Counted from the first letter of the stretch, positions 1 through 8,520 are shown. The stretch is DNA of 15,758 nt from Acanthamoeba sp. SK_2022b (GCA_027943245.1 JANDJZ010001060.1:1-15758), one strand, 5' to 3'. A program made the numbers and translations. Notes: generated by a model not told the origin, from the sequence alone.

Positions 1-1068
1 GGTGGCGCCCGCCTTGATCTTCTGCCCCCCGACCTCGTCGTCGGCCAGGGCGGTGCGGGCCATGGTCGGGGCGGGCGGGAACAGGCGCATCGTCTCCTCC
101 AGCACGGCGCGGGTCCACGGCAGGTTGTCGGCCCATCTGGGCTGGCTGACGTCGAAGGCGTCGGCCTCGGCCTGAAGCCGGGCCAGATATTCCGGCTGGC
201 GCGACAGCAGATGCAGGGTCCAGCCCAGGGCGCGGGCGGTCGTCTCATGTCCGGCCAGGATGAAGGTCAGGATGTTGGCGGCGACTTCTTCATCCGACAG
301 ACCGGGCCCGCCGTTCTCGTCGCGCGCCAGCAGCAGGGCGCTGAGCAGGTCGTCATGGGCCTCGCCGCCTGCCTCGATATGGGCGCGGCGCGCCTCGACC
401 AGACGGGTCACCCGTCGTTCGAAGAACCGGGCCGAGCGGAAGCTGGCCAGCCGTCCCAGGCGCGGGGCCCAGTCCGGCGCGCCCAGCACGTCCAGCGGAT
501 CAATTCGCGCCCCATTGGCCAGAAACTGGTTCAGGGCGCGCTCGAACCCGCGCGCCTCGCCGCCCAGTTCGTCCGAGAACATGGTCGCCGACAGGATGTC
601 GAAGGTCAGGCCGGACATCTCGCTGTCGATATCCAGCACCCGTCCATGCGCCGACAGGGACCATGAGGCGACGCGGGCGTGGCAGACCTCGGCCATGCGG
701 GCGTTCAGGGTGGCCATCTTGGCGGGCGTGAACAGGGGGGCCAGGATGCGCCGCGCGCGCCTCCAGGTGTCGCCCTCGGTCAGCAGCAGCCCCTCGGCCA
801 GCATCGGCCCCAGAACCCGGCGCTGCAGGTCGCCCTTTACATAGTTTGCTGCGTTTTCCGTCAGGACATGGCGGACGCCCTCGGGGTGGCTGACCACCAG
901 GATCTCGCCCAGCACGCTGTGCCCATGCAGTTGCGGCTCGTTGAAATGCCGTTCCGACCACATGCGGATCGGGTCGCGCCAACTGATCCAGAGGAAGGGC
1001 AGCAGCGACAGCGGCTGGGTCCGGCGCGCCGGAGTGCGAGGAACGAAAGGCGTATCGACGACCGTCAT
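1..1068 (-). CDS. Cytochrome P450, C-terminal part cut off by window edge
   Basis: Haem-thiolate monooxygenase; the substrate cannot be told from the sequence. The open frame runs 356 codons from an ATG at 1068 to base 1 without a stop. Visible P450 landmarks are the C-helix pattern WRRARR (about residues 102-107), the I-helix oxygen-activation motif AGHETT (272-277) and the K-helix ExxR as ETMR followed by LFPP (325-332). The haem-binding cysteine loop lies beyond the left edge, so catalytic integrity cannot be judged. The start is preceded by GGAG about 11 bases upstream. It lies 64 bases downstream of a glycosyltransferase gene on the same strand and may be co-transcribed with it. No ferredoxin or reductase partner is in the window. 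No frame breaks were found in this stretch. Confidence 0.9.
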   Translation of the reverse strand, partial: MTVVDTPFVPRTPARRTQPLSLLPFLWISWRDPIRMWSERHFNEPQLHGHSVLGEILVVSHPEGVRHVLTENAANYVKGDLQRRVLGPMLAEGLLLTEGDTWRRARRILAPLFTPAKMATLNARMAEVCHARVASWSLSAHGRVLDIDSEMSGLTFDILSATMFSDELGGEARGFERALNQFLANGARIDPLDVLGAPDWAPRLGRLASFRSARFFERRVTRLVEARRAHIEAGGEAHDDLLSALLLARDENGGPGLSDEEVAANILTFILAGHETTARALGWTLHLLSRQPEYLARLQAEADAFDVSQPRWADNLPWTRAVLEETMRLFPPAPTMARTALADDEVGGQKIKAGAT

Positions 1069-1132
1069 CAGCGTGTCTGCTCCGCATGGCCCCTGGCGAA
1101 AGATAGGGGCAGGCGGCGCGATGCGCCATGTT

Positions 1133-2218
1133 TCAGGTCTGTGCGCGGGTCTTTCGGGTCTCGACCAGACGGTCGCGCAGGGCGTCCAGCTGGGCCGCGC
1201 GGCGTTGGGGCGTGTGTTCGGTCTGGACGTGCTGCTGGCCGCTGCGCGCCATCGCCAGCCGCTGTTCGGGATCGGCGATCAGCTGTTCGATCCGGTCGGC
1301 CAGGGTGGGCGCATCCAGCGGCTCGACATAGAGGGCGTGCGGACCGCTGCCTTCGCGCAAGCCCCCGCGACCGGACGAGATGACCGCCGCGCCCGCCGCA
1401 TGGGCCTCCAGCGCCGCCAGAGGGAAGGGATCAGGAAAGGCGGACGGGACCAGGGCGATGGCGGCGCTTTGCAGGGTGTCGCGCACAACGGCCCACGGCT
1501 GCTGCTTGCGCAGGGAGACACGGTCGCCGAAGCGGGCCAGCCGGTCGATCTGGGCCTGGGCCCAGTCGGCATGGGTGTGCCAGTCGATCACCAGCAGGTC
1601 CGCCCGCCAGTCGGGATGGCGATCCAGCACCGGCTCCAGCGCGGCGCAGATCAGGTCGAAGCCCTTTTCCGGCACGGCGCGGCCGGTATAGGCGATGACC
1701 GGCCCGCGCCCTTCGACCGGGGCGGCCCACAGGTCGGCGTCTATGGGATTGTGGATGGTGAAGCCGCGCGCGGCCAGGGCCGGAAAACAGTCGGCGAAGG
1801 CGCCGCGCAGATAGTCGCTGACGAAGACATGGCCGTCGAAGGCGCGGAAACGGTGCTCATAACGCATCCGCGCCAGCGGGCCGCGGCCGCCGCTGGCCTG
1901 ATTGTGGCGGTACAGGACGCTGGGGATATGCGGAAAGGCGCGGGCGATGGCGGCGGCGCTGGGACCGTGCTGGTGCAACTCCAGAAACTGCGGCGGATCA
2001 CGGCGCAGGGCGCGGATGATGCGTCCGGTCCGCCCCAGGCCGGGCGCGACGGCGACCGTCCGCAGGTCGCCGCGATCCTCAGCCCCCGCATCGCAATAGA
2101 CGGTCACCTGATCCCGGTTGGCGCTGTAGCGCGACAGGGTGCGCGCCACCGTCTCGATCGAGTTCGGCTGGGTGCTGCAGAAGATTGAGCCGGGGCCCAT
2201 GACGACGGCGGTTTTCAT
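1133..2218 (-). CDS. Glycosyltransferase family 4 (GT-B fold)
   Basis: Predicted cytoplasmic sugar-nucleotide-dependent glycosyltransferase of 361 residues, a usual length for GT4. The N-terminal half carries the acceptor-side Rossmann-like region. The C-terminal donor half shows the linker IHNPID (about 154-159), the phosphate-binding YTGRAVPEKG segment (177-186) and the donor-site stretch VPSAFPDPFPLAALEA (257-272). The last corresponds to the family's E-x7-E motif, with Asp in the place of the usual first Glu. No signal peptide or membrane segment is evident. It starts 41 bases after the purL stop on the same strand and precedes the P450 gene. No other polysaccharide genes are present, so the acceptor is unknown. 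The frame is intact. Confidence 0.85.
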   Translation of the reverse strand: MKTAVVMGPGSIFCSTQPNSIETVARTLSRYSANRDQVTVYCDAGAEDRGDLRTVAVAPGLGRTGRIIRALRRDPPQFLELHQHGPSAAAIARAFPHIPSVLYRHNQASGGRGPLARMRYEHRFRAFDGHVFVSDYLRGAFADCFPALAARGFTIHNPIDADLWAAPVEGRGPVIAYTGRAVPEKGFDLICAALEPVLDRHPDWRADLLVIDWHTHADWAQAQIDRLARFGDRVSLRKQQPWAVVRDTLQSAAIALVPSAFPDPFPLAALEAHAAGAAVISSGRGGLREGSGPHALYVEPLDAPTLADRIEQLIADPEQRLAMARSGQQHVQTEHTPQRRAAQLDALRDRLVETRKTRAQT

Positions 2219-2259
2219 GCCTGCAGCCTGCTCATGAGCCCTCGATCAAGGGAAGCGGT

Positions 2260-4171
2260 TCAGGCGGCGCTTCCCAGCCAGCCGGGCATCCAGCCTTCGT
2301 GCCATTCGCGCAGGTGGGCGACGGGGATGCTGAACAGATCGCCCTTGTCGCCGCGAGAGGCGAAGGCGTCGCCGCCCGCATGGCCGACGACCGAGGCGTG
2401 CAGACCGGCGTCCCGCGCCTTGGCGATCAGGGCGTCCGCATCCGGCACGGCGACCAGATACCGGGCCTGATCCTCGCCAAACAGGAAGATGTGGGCGTGG
2501 GCGGCGCTGGACGCGTCCAGGGTCACGCCGACGTCAGACGCCAGCGCCAGATCCGCCGCCGCGCCGATCAGGCCGCCGTCGGACAGGTCGTGGACCACGG
2601 TCAGTTCGCCGCCTTCGATCAGGTCGCGCACGAAGTCGCCGGTCTTCTTTTCCAGCTTCAGGTCGACAGGCGGCGGGGCGCCGTCCTCGCGGCCCAGAAC
2701 CTCGCGCAGATAGATCGACGCGCCCAGCTCCCCGTGCGTCTGGCCGATCAGGACCAGCGTATCGCCCTCGGCCATGCCGCTGAAGCCGGTCACCACGTCA
2801 TAGTTGGGCAGCAGGCCCACCGCGCCGACGGTCGGGGTCGGCGGAATGGCGACGCCGTTCGTCTCATTATACAGGCTGACGTTTCCGCTCACGACCGGGA
2901 AAACCAGTTCGCGGCAGGCCTCGGCCATGCCGTCGATGGCGCGCACGATCTGGCCCATGATCTCGGGGCGTTGCGGATTGCCGAAGTTCAGATTGTCGGT
3001 GATGGCGATGGGACGGCTGCCCACGGCGGTCAGGTTGCGCCAGGCCTCGGCCACCGCCTGTTTTCCGCCCTCATAGGGGTCGTTCTGGACATAGCGCGGG
3101 GTGCAGTCGGAGGTGACCGCCAGACCCTTGTCCGTGCCATGCACGCGCACCACGCCGGCATCGGCGCCCGTCGATGAGTCCTGCAGGGTGTCGGCCATGA
3201 CGTGGCGGTCGTACTGTTCCCAGATCCAGCGCTTGGACGCCATGTCGGGGCAGGCGACGACCTTCATCACCGCATCGGCCCAGTTCTGTGGGGCGGGGAT
3301 GTCCGAATGGTTCAGCTTGGGCTGAAGCTCCGGCTGGACCCACGGGCGGTCGTACAGGGGGCGTGTCAGCAAGCCAGCGGCACGTCGCAGACCGTCTCGC
3401 CATGATGTGTCAGCACCAGATGGCCGGTGTTCGTGGTCTTGCCGATGACAGCGAAGTCCAGGCCCCACTTCTGGAAAATGCGGTAGCCGACGTCTTCATA
3501 ACCGGGCTTCAGGACCGCCAGCATCCGTTCCTGGCTTTCCGACAGCATCATCTCATAGGCGGTCATGCCGGTTTCGCGCTGGGGCACCTTGTCGAGATTC
3601 AACTCGATGCCGACGCCGCCCTTGCCTGCCATTTCGACGGATGAAGGTCGAACCCACGGCCCCATGTCTATGAATGGCGGCGACGGCGCCCGGGGCCATC
3701 AGCTCCAGCGTGGCCTCGATCGGCGGCATCGGCGGAAGTTAGCCGACCTGGACAGTGGGGCGCTTGGCGTCCGACTCGTCGTCGAACTCGGCCGAGGACA
3801 TGGTGGCGCCGTGGATGCCGTCGCGGCCGGTCTTGGAGCCGAAATAGACCACGTCATGACCCGCTTCGGGCGCGGCCGAGTAATAGATCTCATCGGCGCG
3901 GGCCAGGCCGACGCACATGGCGTTGACCAGGATGTTGCCGTTGTAGCCCTTGTGGAAGTTGGTCTCGCCCGCAACGGTCGGCACGCCGACGCAGTTGCCA
4001 TAGCCGCCGATGCCGCTGACGACGCCCTGGACCAGGCGTTTGGTCTTCTCGTGCGACGGATCGCCGAAACGCAGGGCGTTCAGCAGGGCCACCGGGCGCG
4101 CGCCCATTGTGAAGACGTCGCGCATGATGCCGCCCACGCCCGTCGCCGCACCCTGATAGGGCTCGATGTAG

Positions 4172-4202
<31 letters not shown>

Positions 4203-4462
4203 TGCAGGCGTCGCCGTCGTCGATGTCGATCACGCCTGCGTTCTCGCCCGGACCGCAGATGACGCTCGCCGGTGGTCGGGAACTTGCCCAGGTGGATCTT
4301 GGAGGACTTGTAGGAGCAGTGCTCGGACCACATGACCGAGAAGACGCCCAGCTCGACATGGTTCGGCTCGCGCCCCAGCCGGTCGAGGACGACCTGATAC
4401 TCGTTCGGGGCCAGGCCGTATTCAGCGGCCAATTCGGACATCGTCTTTTCAGGAGCGCTCAT
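2260..4462 (-). CDS. purL: Phosphoribosylformylglycinamidine synthase subunit PurL, with several frame breaks
   Basis: Synthetase subunit of FGAM synthase (FGAR + ATP + glutamine to FGAM), working with PurQ and PurS, both also in this window. It is the small PurL type, about 735 codons. The start is ATG 4462 (MSAPEKTM). Landmarks are [10 protein letters not shown] near the N-terminus, [16 protein letters not shown], the catalytic-region [19 protein letters not shown], and in the second half [10 protein letters not shown] and VHDLSDGGL. The frame is broken in at least four places: near 4265 (GER|VICGPG, net loss of 2 or gain of 1), a damaged stretch about 3640-3755 with an in-frame stop at 3739 and further indels, and near 3360-3370 (DVPLA|PLYDRPW). 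The product either side is uninterrupted and family-typical. I read these as consensus errors, though a real pseudogene cannot be excluded from sequence alone. Confidence 0.9.
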
Positions 4463-4470
4463 GGGCGGGG

Positions 4471-4499
4471 CTTCTAGCCGCAGACGGGGCAAATGTCAG
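4471..4499 (-). promoter_or_regulatory. Candidate purL promoter, nearly leaderless
   Basis: On the minus strand, CTGACAT (4499-4493) is followed after 14 bases by GCTAGAAG (4478-4471). This matches 7 of 8 positions of the Caulobacter housekeeping -10 consensus GCTANAWC, with a reasonable -35 and spacing. Initiation 6-7 bases further on would fall about 2-3 bases before the ATG at 4462, so the transcript would have almost no leader. This is pattern matching only; no transcript evidence exists here. Confidence 0.4.
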
Positions 4500-4573
4500 C
4501 CCGCACGGCGCAAGATCGGGGAACATCGTTGAGGCCGGGCGGTTGATTCAGGCGAAAGCCGCAGGAGCCTTGC

Positions 4574-4714
4574 ATGACCGACCGCCCAATCGACCCCGCC
4601 GCCACGCCGCAGGACGAGGATCTGCCCGAAATCGCCGCCGATGACGCGGGCGCCTCTGCTCTGGCTGAGCAGCCGCAGCCCCACGCCGACGACGCCGATG
4701 AGGAGGACAAGTGA
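4574..4714 (+). CDS. Small acidic hypothetical protein (46 aa)
   Basis: The 46-residue frame begins MTDRPIDPAATPQDEDLPEI and ends in an acidic DDADEEDK tail. It is hydrophilic, with no membrane segment and no cysteine, and probably disordered. The start is supported by GCAGGAG seven bases upstream of the ATG. The stop overlaps the next start as TGATG, and the second gene's ribosome-binding sequence (GAGGAGGAC) lies inside this gene's last codons, which suggests translational coupling. It is divergent from purL with a gap of 111 bases. I recognise no family; the coding call rests on the good ribosome-binding site and the overlap. Confidence 0.6.
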   Translation: MTDRPIDPAATPQDEDLPEIAADDAGASALAEQPQPHADDADEEDK

Positions 4715-4959
4715 TGACCGACAAGACCCGCCTTCCCGCCGCCGAACATCAGCAGATGGATCGCTCCAATGACCCGGAGATCACCAGGGCGCTGGACGAG
4801 GCGGCGCCGGAACTGGCTCTGCACAGCCGCCAGAGGTTGACCGGCTCGGCCGTTGGCGTGGGCAGCGTCGGCTTTGACGAAAGCGGCGCCTTTGACGTGG
4901 GCGCCGACGATCATGCCCCCCAGGATGACGCGATCACCGACGATCCGCCCAAGCCCTGA
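4714..4959 (+). CDS. Small acidic hypothetical protein (81 aa)
   Basis: The protein begins MTDKTRLPAAEHQQMDRSND and ends in an acidic, Asp/Pro-rich tail (DDHAPQDDAITDDPPKP). It is soluble and has no recognisable domain. The ATG at 4714 shares its A with the stop of the preceding 46-residue gene; GAGGAGG just upstream serves as ribosome-binding site. A GTG at 4711 would add one residue but is less likely. It ends 14 bases before the stop of the convergent TspO-like gene. Function unknown. Confidence 0.6.
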   Translation: MTDKTRLPAAEHQQMDRSNDPEITRALDEAAPELALHSRQRLTGSAVGVGSVGFDESGAFDVGADDHAPQDDAITDDPPKP

Positions 4960-4973
4960 CTTCGGCTCTGACT

Positions 4974-5761
4974 TCAGCCGCGCTCTACGCCCGGCCGCAG
5001 ACGGAAGGTCAGCAGAACCCCCGCCAGCAGCACCAGTATGGCGGCGGCCAGGGCCGTGAAGGCCAGGGCGGGATTGTCGGGCTGTTCCGCCACAAAGGCG
5101 CCCAGCAGGCCCCAGGCGACGGGCAGGGGATAGGCCAGGGTCCGCAGGCGGGCGGTGACCCCTATCGCGATCAAGGCTGTGACCACCACCGCCGCCACGG
5201 CCCATCCGGTCGGCGTGAGCGCGGTCGGCAAGGCGTCGAAGGCCGTCGCCGTGGTGATCAGGTTCAGCGGTGCCGCCACCGTCAGCCAGCCCGCCAGCAG
5301 GTGCTGCCAAAGCCAGACCGTCAACATCGGTCCCGATCAAACGACCAGCGCCTGGATCGTTTGCCAGATAGCAGCAGGAACCAGCAGAATCGACTGGCGA
5401 AGATGATGATGACGCTGGCCGCCTTCAGATTCATCGCCGCGACAATGATCCAGAAGCCGATGCCGAACAGGGTCACGACTGACGGCCAGCCCAGGCGGTT
5501 GATCAGGGTGCTCTCGCCCGTCTGCGGCAGCACCTGCCGCACCGCATAGGCCAGCAGGCCCAGATACAGCAGGCCCCAGATCGAGAAGGCGTAGCCTGCG
5601 ACCCTGAGCGTCGTATTGCCGTCGGCTGCAAACTCGGCCTGGGTCAGGCCCAAGCCGGCCAGGTTCTGGATGATGGGCGCAGCGATGGCGAACAGGGCGG
5701 CCAGCAGGACGATCATGCGTCGAGTGCGCTGGGCGGGCGTGGGGCGAATGATCGAGGACAT
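4974..5761 (-). CDS. TspO/MBR-related tryptophan-rich integral membrane protein, frame broken
   Basis: Multi-pass inner-membrane protein. The N-terminal part contains AGYAFSIWGLLYLGLLAYAV, typical of the longer (about 250-residue) tryptophan-rich sensory proteins related to TspO/MBR. The C-terminal part has LTVWLWQHLLAGWLTVA and several further hydrophobic helices. Ligand and role are uncertain; TspO relatives bind porphyrins and are linked to stress. The start at 5761 is chosen over an upstream in-frame ATG at 5800 because GGAG lies six bases before it. Between about 5320 and 5405 the frame changes: FAS is followed in another frame by ILLVPAAIWQ, then the frame passes a TGA before MLTVWLWQ. 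At least two or three small indels are needed. Residues either side are coherent, so consensus error is likely. Confidence 0.7.
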
Positions 5762-6152
5762 GACGGCTCCAACAGTGAAGGTCGAACCAGGATTACGCAT
5801 CGGAAGGGCGGATGGTTCATTCGCCCGTCCATCTATGTCGCACTGTTCTGTCAGTCGGTGTAGTGGGGAGGGTGCGTCCCGGCCTGACGCGGTCGTTCCG
5901 AGCCTCCTCGCGTGTCCTGCAGAATCCTCGCCATCCGCGCGCTTCTGGCCGTCGCCCTGACGGCGGGCGGTTCCGGCGCGACGGTCCTGGCGCAGGCGGG
6001 GCTAGCCTTAACCGTCAACATCGCTTGCCCGCAGCTTCAGATACCGCACCTGGGCCCGGCTCAGCGGGCCTTCACGCCTGAGCAGCGAATGAGGCGCTGC
6101 GGCATCGCCCGCCTTCTGGCCTCGTCCCGGCGTGCGGGTCGGATCATTGGAG
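5762..6152. other. 391-base stretch without a secure gene
   Basis: This stretch lies between the divergent starts of the TspO-like gene and the 53-residue plus-strand gene, and should hold promoters for both; I could not identify convincing -35/-10 pairs. It contains a plus-strand frame from GTG 5912 whose first 32 residues look like a secretion signal (MSCRILAIRALLAVALTAGG, then ending near VLAQAGLA), with G/C-rich third positions to about 6140. The frame then runs on to 6232 across the next gene. It may be the front of a small exported protein broken by an indel, but no family is recognised and no good ribosome-binding site precedes it. Confidence 0.3.
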
Positions 6153-6314
6153 ATGGACGTCAAGAACATCGCCACAGGCCGTATTGTGCCGCGCGACGAC
6201 CCCTCCATCCTGCAACGTCCCCAGGCGCATGAGGTGACGATCGTGGTCGACGGCCGTTTCTACACCTTCCGTCCCCTGTCCCGCGCCAGTCTGGAGGCGT
6301 TCAGCGGACGCTGA
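6153..6314 (+). CDS. Small hypothetical protein (53 aa)
   Basis: A 53-residue frame starting MDVKNIATGRIVPRDD and containing a beta-strand-like HEVTIVVDGRFYTFRPLS segment near the end. It is soluble and basic-to-neutral, with no signal sequence. An in-frame GTG at 6132 would add seven residues; ATG 6153 is preferred although GGAG sits unusually close (two bases), with GGATC about ten bases upstream as an alternative. It precedes a second small plus-strand gene by 55 bases. The family is not recognised; the coding call rests on composition and position. Confidence 0.45.
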   Translation: MDVKNIATGRIVPRDDPSILQRPQAHEVTIVVDGRFYTFRPLSRASLEAFSGR

Positions 6315-6369
6315 GGGAACCGGCGTGTCGGCTGTCCGCTAGTCCTGTCTGACCACAGGAGACACCGAC

Positions 6370-6558
6370 ATGGCTGAACGCCCTGAAGACAACGCCCCGC
6401 ACTTCGAAACCGACGAAGTCGAAGCCAACCGCGCCATTGAAAACGGCCAGGGCGTCGGCGCACGCGAACTGGCCGCCCAGCGCGAACCGGGCGGCGTCAT
6501 TACACAGGATGAAGACGAGGAGTCGGACGACGGCGTGTCGCAGAGAAAGGACGACTGA
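6370..6558 (+). CDS. Small acidic hypothetical protein (62 aa)
   Basis: A 62-residue hydrophilic protein, MAERPEDNAPHFETDEVEAN at the start and an Asp/Glu-rich C-terminal third (QDEDEESDDG) ending in QRKDD. It is probably disordered, and no domain is recognised. A clear AGGAG lies about eight bases upstream of the ATG. It converges on purQ, whose stop is 16 bases away on the other strand, and no hairpin terminator is visible between them. Its composition recalls the two small acidic proteins at 4574-4959, but I see no clear sequence homology. Confidence 0.6.
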   Translation: MAERPEDNAPHFETDEVEANRAIENGQGVGARELAAQREPGGVITQDEDEESDDGVSQRKDD

Positions 6559-6574
6559 AGCGTCGGCCCAGGCG

Positions 6575-7236
6575 TCAGGCTGCGGCGTAGATGCTCTGGA
6601 ACAGGACGGCGCCGTCCGCCGAACCCAGTTCGGCTTCGAAGGCGCGGTCGGGGTGGGGCATCATGCCCAGCACGTTGCCGCGCGCGTTCTGCAGCCCGGC
6701 GATGTCGTTCACCGAGCCGTTGGGATTGTCGACATAGCGGAAGACGACCTGGCCCTCGCCCTCGATCCGGGCCAGGGTTTCGGCGTCGGCGAAGAAGTTT
6801 CGTCGGCGTTGCCTGGGTCGCGAGCGACCTCGGCCTGATCGGCATAGCCGGTGGTGAAGCAGGTCTGGGCGTTGGCGACCGTCAGGGCGATGGGCTTGCA
6901 GATGTATTTCAGGCCCTTGTTGCGCAGCAGGGCGCCGGGCAGCATTCCGGCTTCGCACAGGATCTGGAAGCCGTTGCAGATGCCGACCACGGTGACGCCG
7001 TCATCCGCCGCCTTCTTGACCGCCTGCATCACCGGCGACTGGGCCGCCATGGACCCGCAGCGCAGATAGTCGCCATAGGAGAAGCCGCCGGGAATGACGA
7101 TCAGGTCCAGCCCCTTGGGCAGTTCCGTCTCGGCGTGCCAGACCATCGAGACGGGCTCGCGGGTGGAGCGTTCAATGGCGACCTTGCAGTCGCGATCGCA
7201 GTTGGAACCGGGGAAGACGATGACGGCGGCGCTCAT
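6575..7236 (-). CDS. purQ: Phosphoribosylformylglycinamidine synthase glutaminase subunit PurQ, one frameshift
   Basis: Class I glutamine amidotransferase that supplies ammonia to PurL in FGAM synthesis. It starts [16 protein letters not shown] at 7236. The oxyanion region [12 protein letters not shown] (about 50-61), the nucleophile in GICNGFQ (Cys87) and the C-terminal His/Glu pair in [10 protein letters not shown] are present. The length of about 220 residues is normal. The frame breaks at 6798-6800: the run reads TTT on the plus strand where one more T restores [14 protein letters not shown], so a single missing base in a homopolymer explains it. It starts 33 bases after the MFS gene stop on the same strand and may be read from that transcript. 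purS and purL lie elsewhere in the window. Confidence 0.92.
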
Positions 7237-7269
7237 GGCGCGGGCCTTTAGCAGGCTTCTTTCGACTTG

Positions 7270-8484
7270 TCAGGCCGTCGCGTGCTTGCGGCCCGTCAGC
7301 CAGGCGATGACGAAGATGACGAAGCCGCCCAGCGACAGGGCCACGCCGACCCAGGCGGTCGAGGTCCAGCCGTATCCCGCCGCGATGGCCATGCCGCCCA
7401 GCAGGGGGCCGATGGCGTTGGCGGTGTTGAAGGCCGAGTGGTTCAGCGCTGCAGCCAGGGTCTGGGCGTCGCCAGCCACATCCATCAGGCGCGTCTGCAG
7501 GATGGACCCCAGACCGCCGCCGCCTCCGATCAGGAAGATCACCACCATCAGCGCCCAAAGATTGGTCGCCGCGAACGGATAGAGGGCCAGGGCGATCGCG
7601 CTCCAGATCAGCAGGCCCCCCGCTGCGGGAAAACCGATATGGTCGGCGGCCCAGGCGCCCAGGATATTGCCCAGGAACATGCCCACGCCGAACACGGCGA
7701 AGACCCAGGGCAAGACTTCAGGCCCGATGCCGGTGACCGCCTGAAGGGTCGAGGCCAGATAGGCATAGACCGCGAACATGCCGCCGAAACCGATGGCGCC
7801 GACGCCCAGCGTCAGCCAGACCTGCCCGCGCTTCAGAGCTCCCAGCTCACGCAGAGGACTGGCGTCGGCATGGGCCGGGTCGCGCGGCGCGAACAGGGCG
7901 ACCAGGGCCATGGTGATGACGGCCAGAACGCCCACGATGGCGAAGGTCCAGCGCCAGCCGTAGGTGTGGCTGATGATATTGGCGAAGGGCACGCCGATGA
8001 CCGTGGCCACGGTCAGGCCCATCAGGATGGTGGATACGGCGCGCGTCCGATAGGCCAGCGGCACGACCGAGGCTGCGACCAGGGCCGCCACGCCGAAATA
8101 GGCCCCGTGCGGCAGGCCGCTGAGGAAGCGGAAGACCAGCATCCAGTGATAGGTGGGGGCCAGCGCGCTGGCGACGTTGACGACGGCGAACAGGGCCATG
8201 AAGCCGATCAGCAGCAGCCAGCGCGGCAGGCGCGCGCCCAGCACCGCCAGGATGGGCGCCCCGACCACCACGCCCGCGGCATAGGCGCTGATGACGTGGC
8301 CGGCGGTGGGGGCGTCGACGCCCAGACCTGCCGCAAAGTCCGGCAGGATGCTCATGGCCGCGAACTCGGTCACGCCGATGGCGAAGCCGCCCATGGCCAG
8401 GGCGATCAGGACAAGAGCCACCTGCCCCCCGGCAAGGGGCGGGTTGACGGATTCGCGGGGCGCCGCGACGTCGCAGGTGGTCAT
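7270..8484 (-). CDS. MFS transporter, AraJ/DHA1-like efflux family
   Basis: Inner-membrane major facilitator of about 404 residues with roughly twelve hydrophobic helices. Family signatures include GVTEFAAMSILPDFA in helix 1, FRFLSGLPHGAYFGVAALVA in the N-terminal half, and HSAFNTANAIGPLLGG and a WVGVALSLGG segment near the C-terminus. These match the arabinose-efflux/YdhP-type drug and sugar exporters; the substrate is not predictable. The start MTTCDVAAP at 8484 is chosen over a TTG at 8544 that would add a poor 20-residue extension. The ribosome-binding site is weak. A perfect 15-base palindrome lies 22-36 bases upstream and may be an operator. purQ follows downstream. The frame is intact. 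Confidence 0.88.
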   Translation of the reverse strand: MTTCDVAAPRESVNPPLAGGQVALVLIALAMGGFAIGVTEFAAMSILPDFAAGLGVDAPTAGHVISAYAAGVVVGAPILAVLGARLPRWLLLIGFMALFAVVNVASALAPTYHWMLVFRFLSGLPHGAYFGVAALVAASVVPLAYRTRAVSTILMGLTVATVIGVPFANIISHTYGWRWTFAIVGVLAVITMALVALFAPRDPAHADASPLRELGALKRGQVWLTLGVGAIGFGGMFAVYAYLASTLQAVTGIGPEVLPWVFAVFGVGMFLGNILGAWAADHIGFPAAGGLLIWSAIALALYPFAATNLWALMVVIFLIGGGGGLGSILQTRLMDVAGDAQTLAAALNHSAFNTANAIGPLLGGMAIAAGYGWTSTAWVGVALSLGGFVIFVIAWLTGRKHATA

Positions 8485-8505
8485 GAAGATCGTCCGGGGG
8501 AGGGG

Positions 8506-8520
8506 TGTTGCGCTGCAACA
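8506..8520. promoter_or_regulatory. Perfect palindrome, candidate operator for MFS gene
   Basis: TGTTGC-GCT-GCAACA is a perfect 6-base inverted repeat around a 3-base centre, located between the PEBP gene stop and the MFS start at 8484. Its position suggests a dimeric repressor or activator site. No regulator gene is adjacent, so the binding protein is unknown. A palindrome of this length can also occur by chance. Confidence 0.35.

Noticed and set aside
500..1129. 209-codon minus-strand frame overlapping the P450 gene
   Set aside because: The neighbouring frame on the same strand gives the AGHETT and ExxR motifs of a P450 and runs unbroken to the edge; this one is a shifted shadow.
941..2188. 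415-codon plus-strand open frame opposite the glycosyltransferase gene
   Set aside because: It is antisense to a clear GT4 protein, is rich in Gly/Arg/Gln/Ala low-complexity runs, and has no family motif; long antisense frames are expected in high-GC DNA.
2260..4462. purL as a genuine pseudogene
   Set aside because: All fragments retain conserved residues and the same kind of indel affects many neighbouring genes, so error is the simpler explanation; not excluded without reads.
5806..5826. GGGCG...CGCCC inverted repeat upstream of the TspO-like gene
   Set aside because: Only five pairs with an eleven-base loop and no T-run; expected by chance at this base composition.
6008..6208. 66-codon minus-strand frame in the gap before the 53-residue gene
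   Set aside because: No ribosome-binding site, no recognisable motif, and it overlaps a better plus-strand candidate; too weak to annotate.
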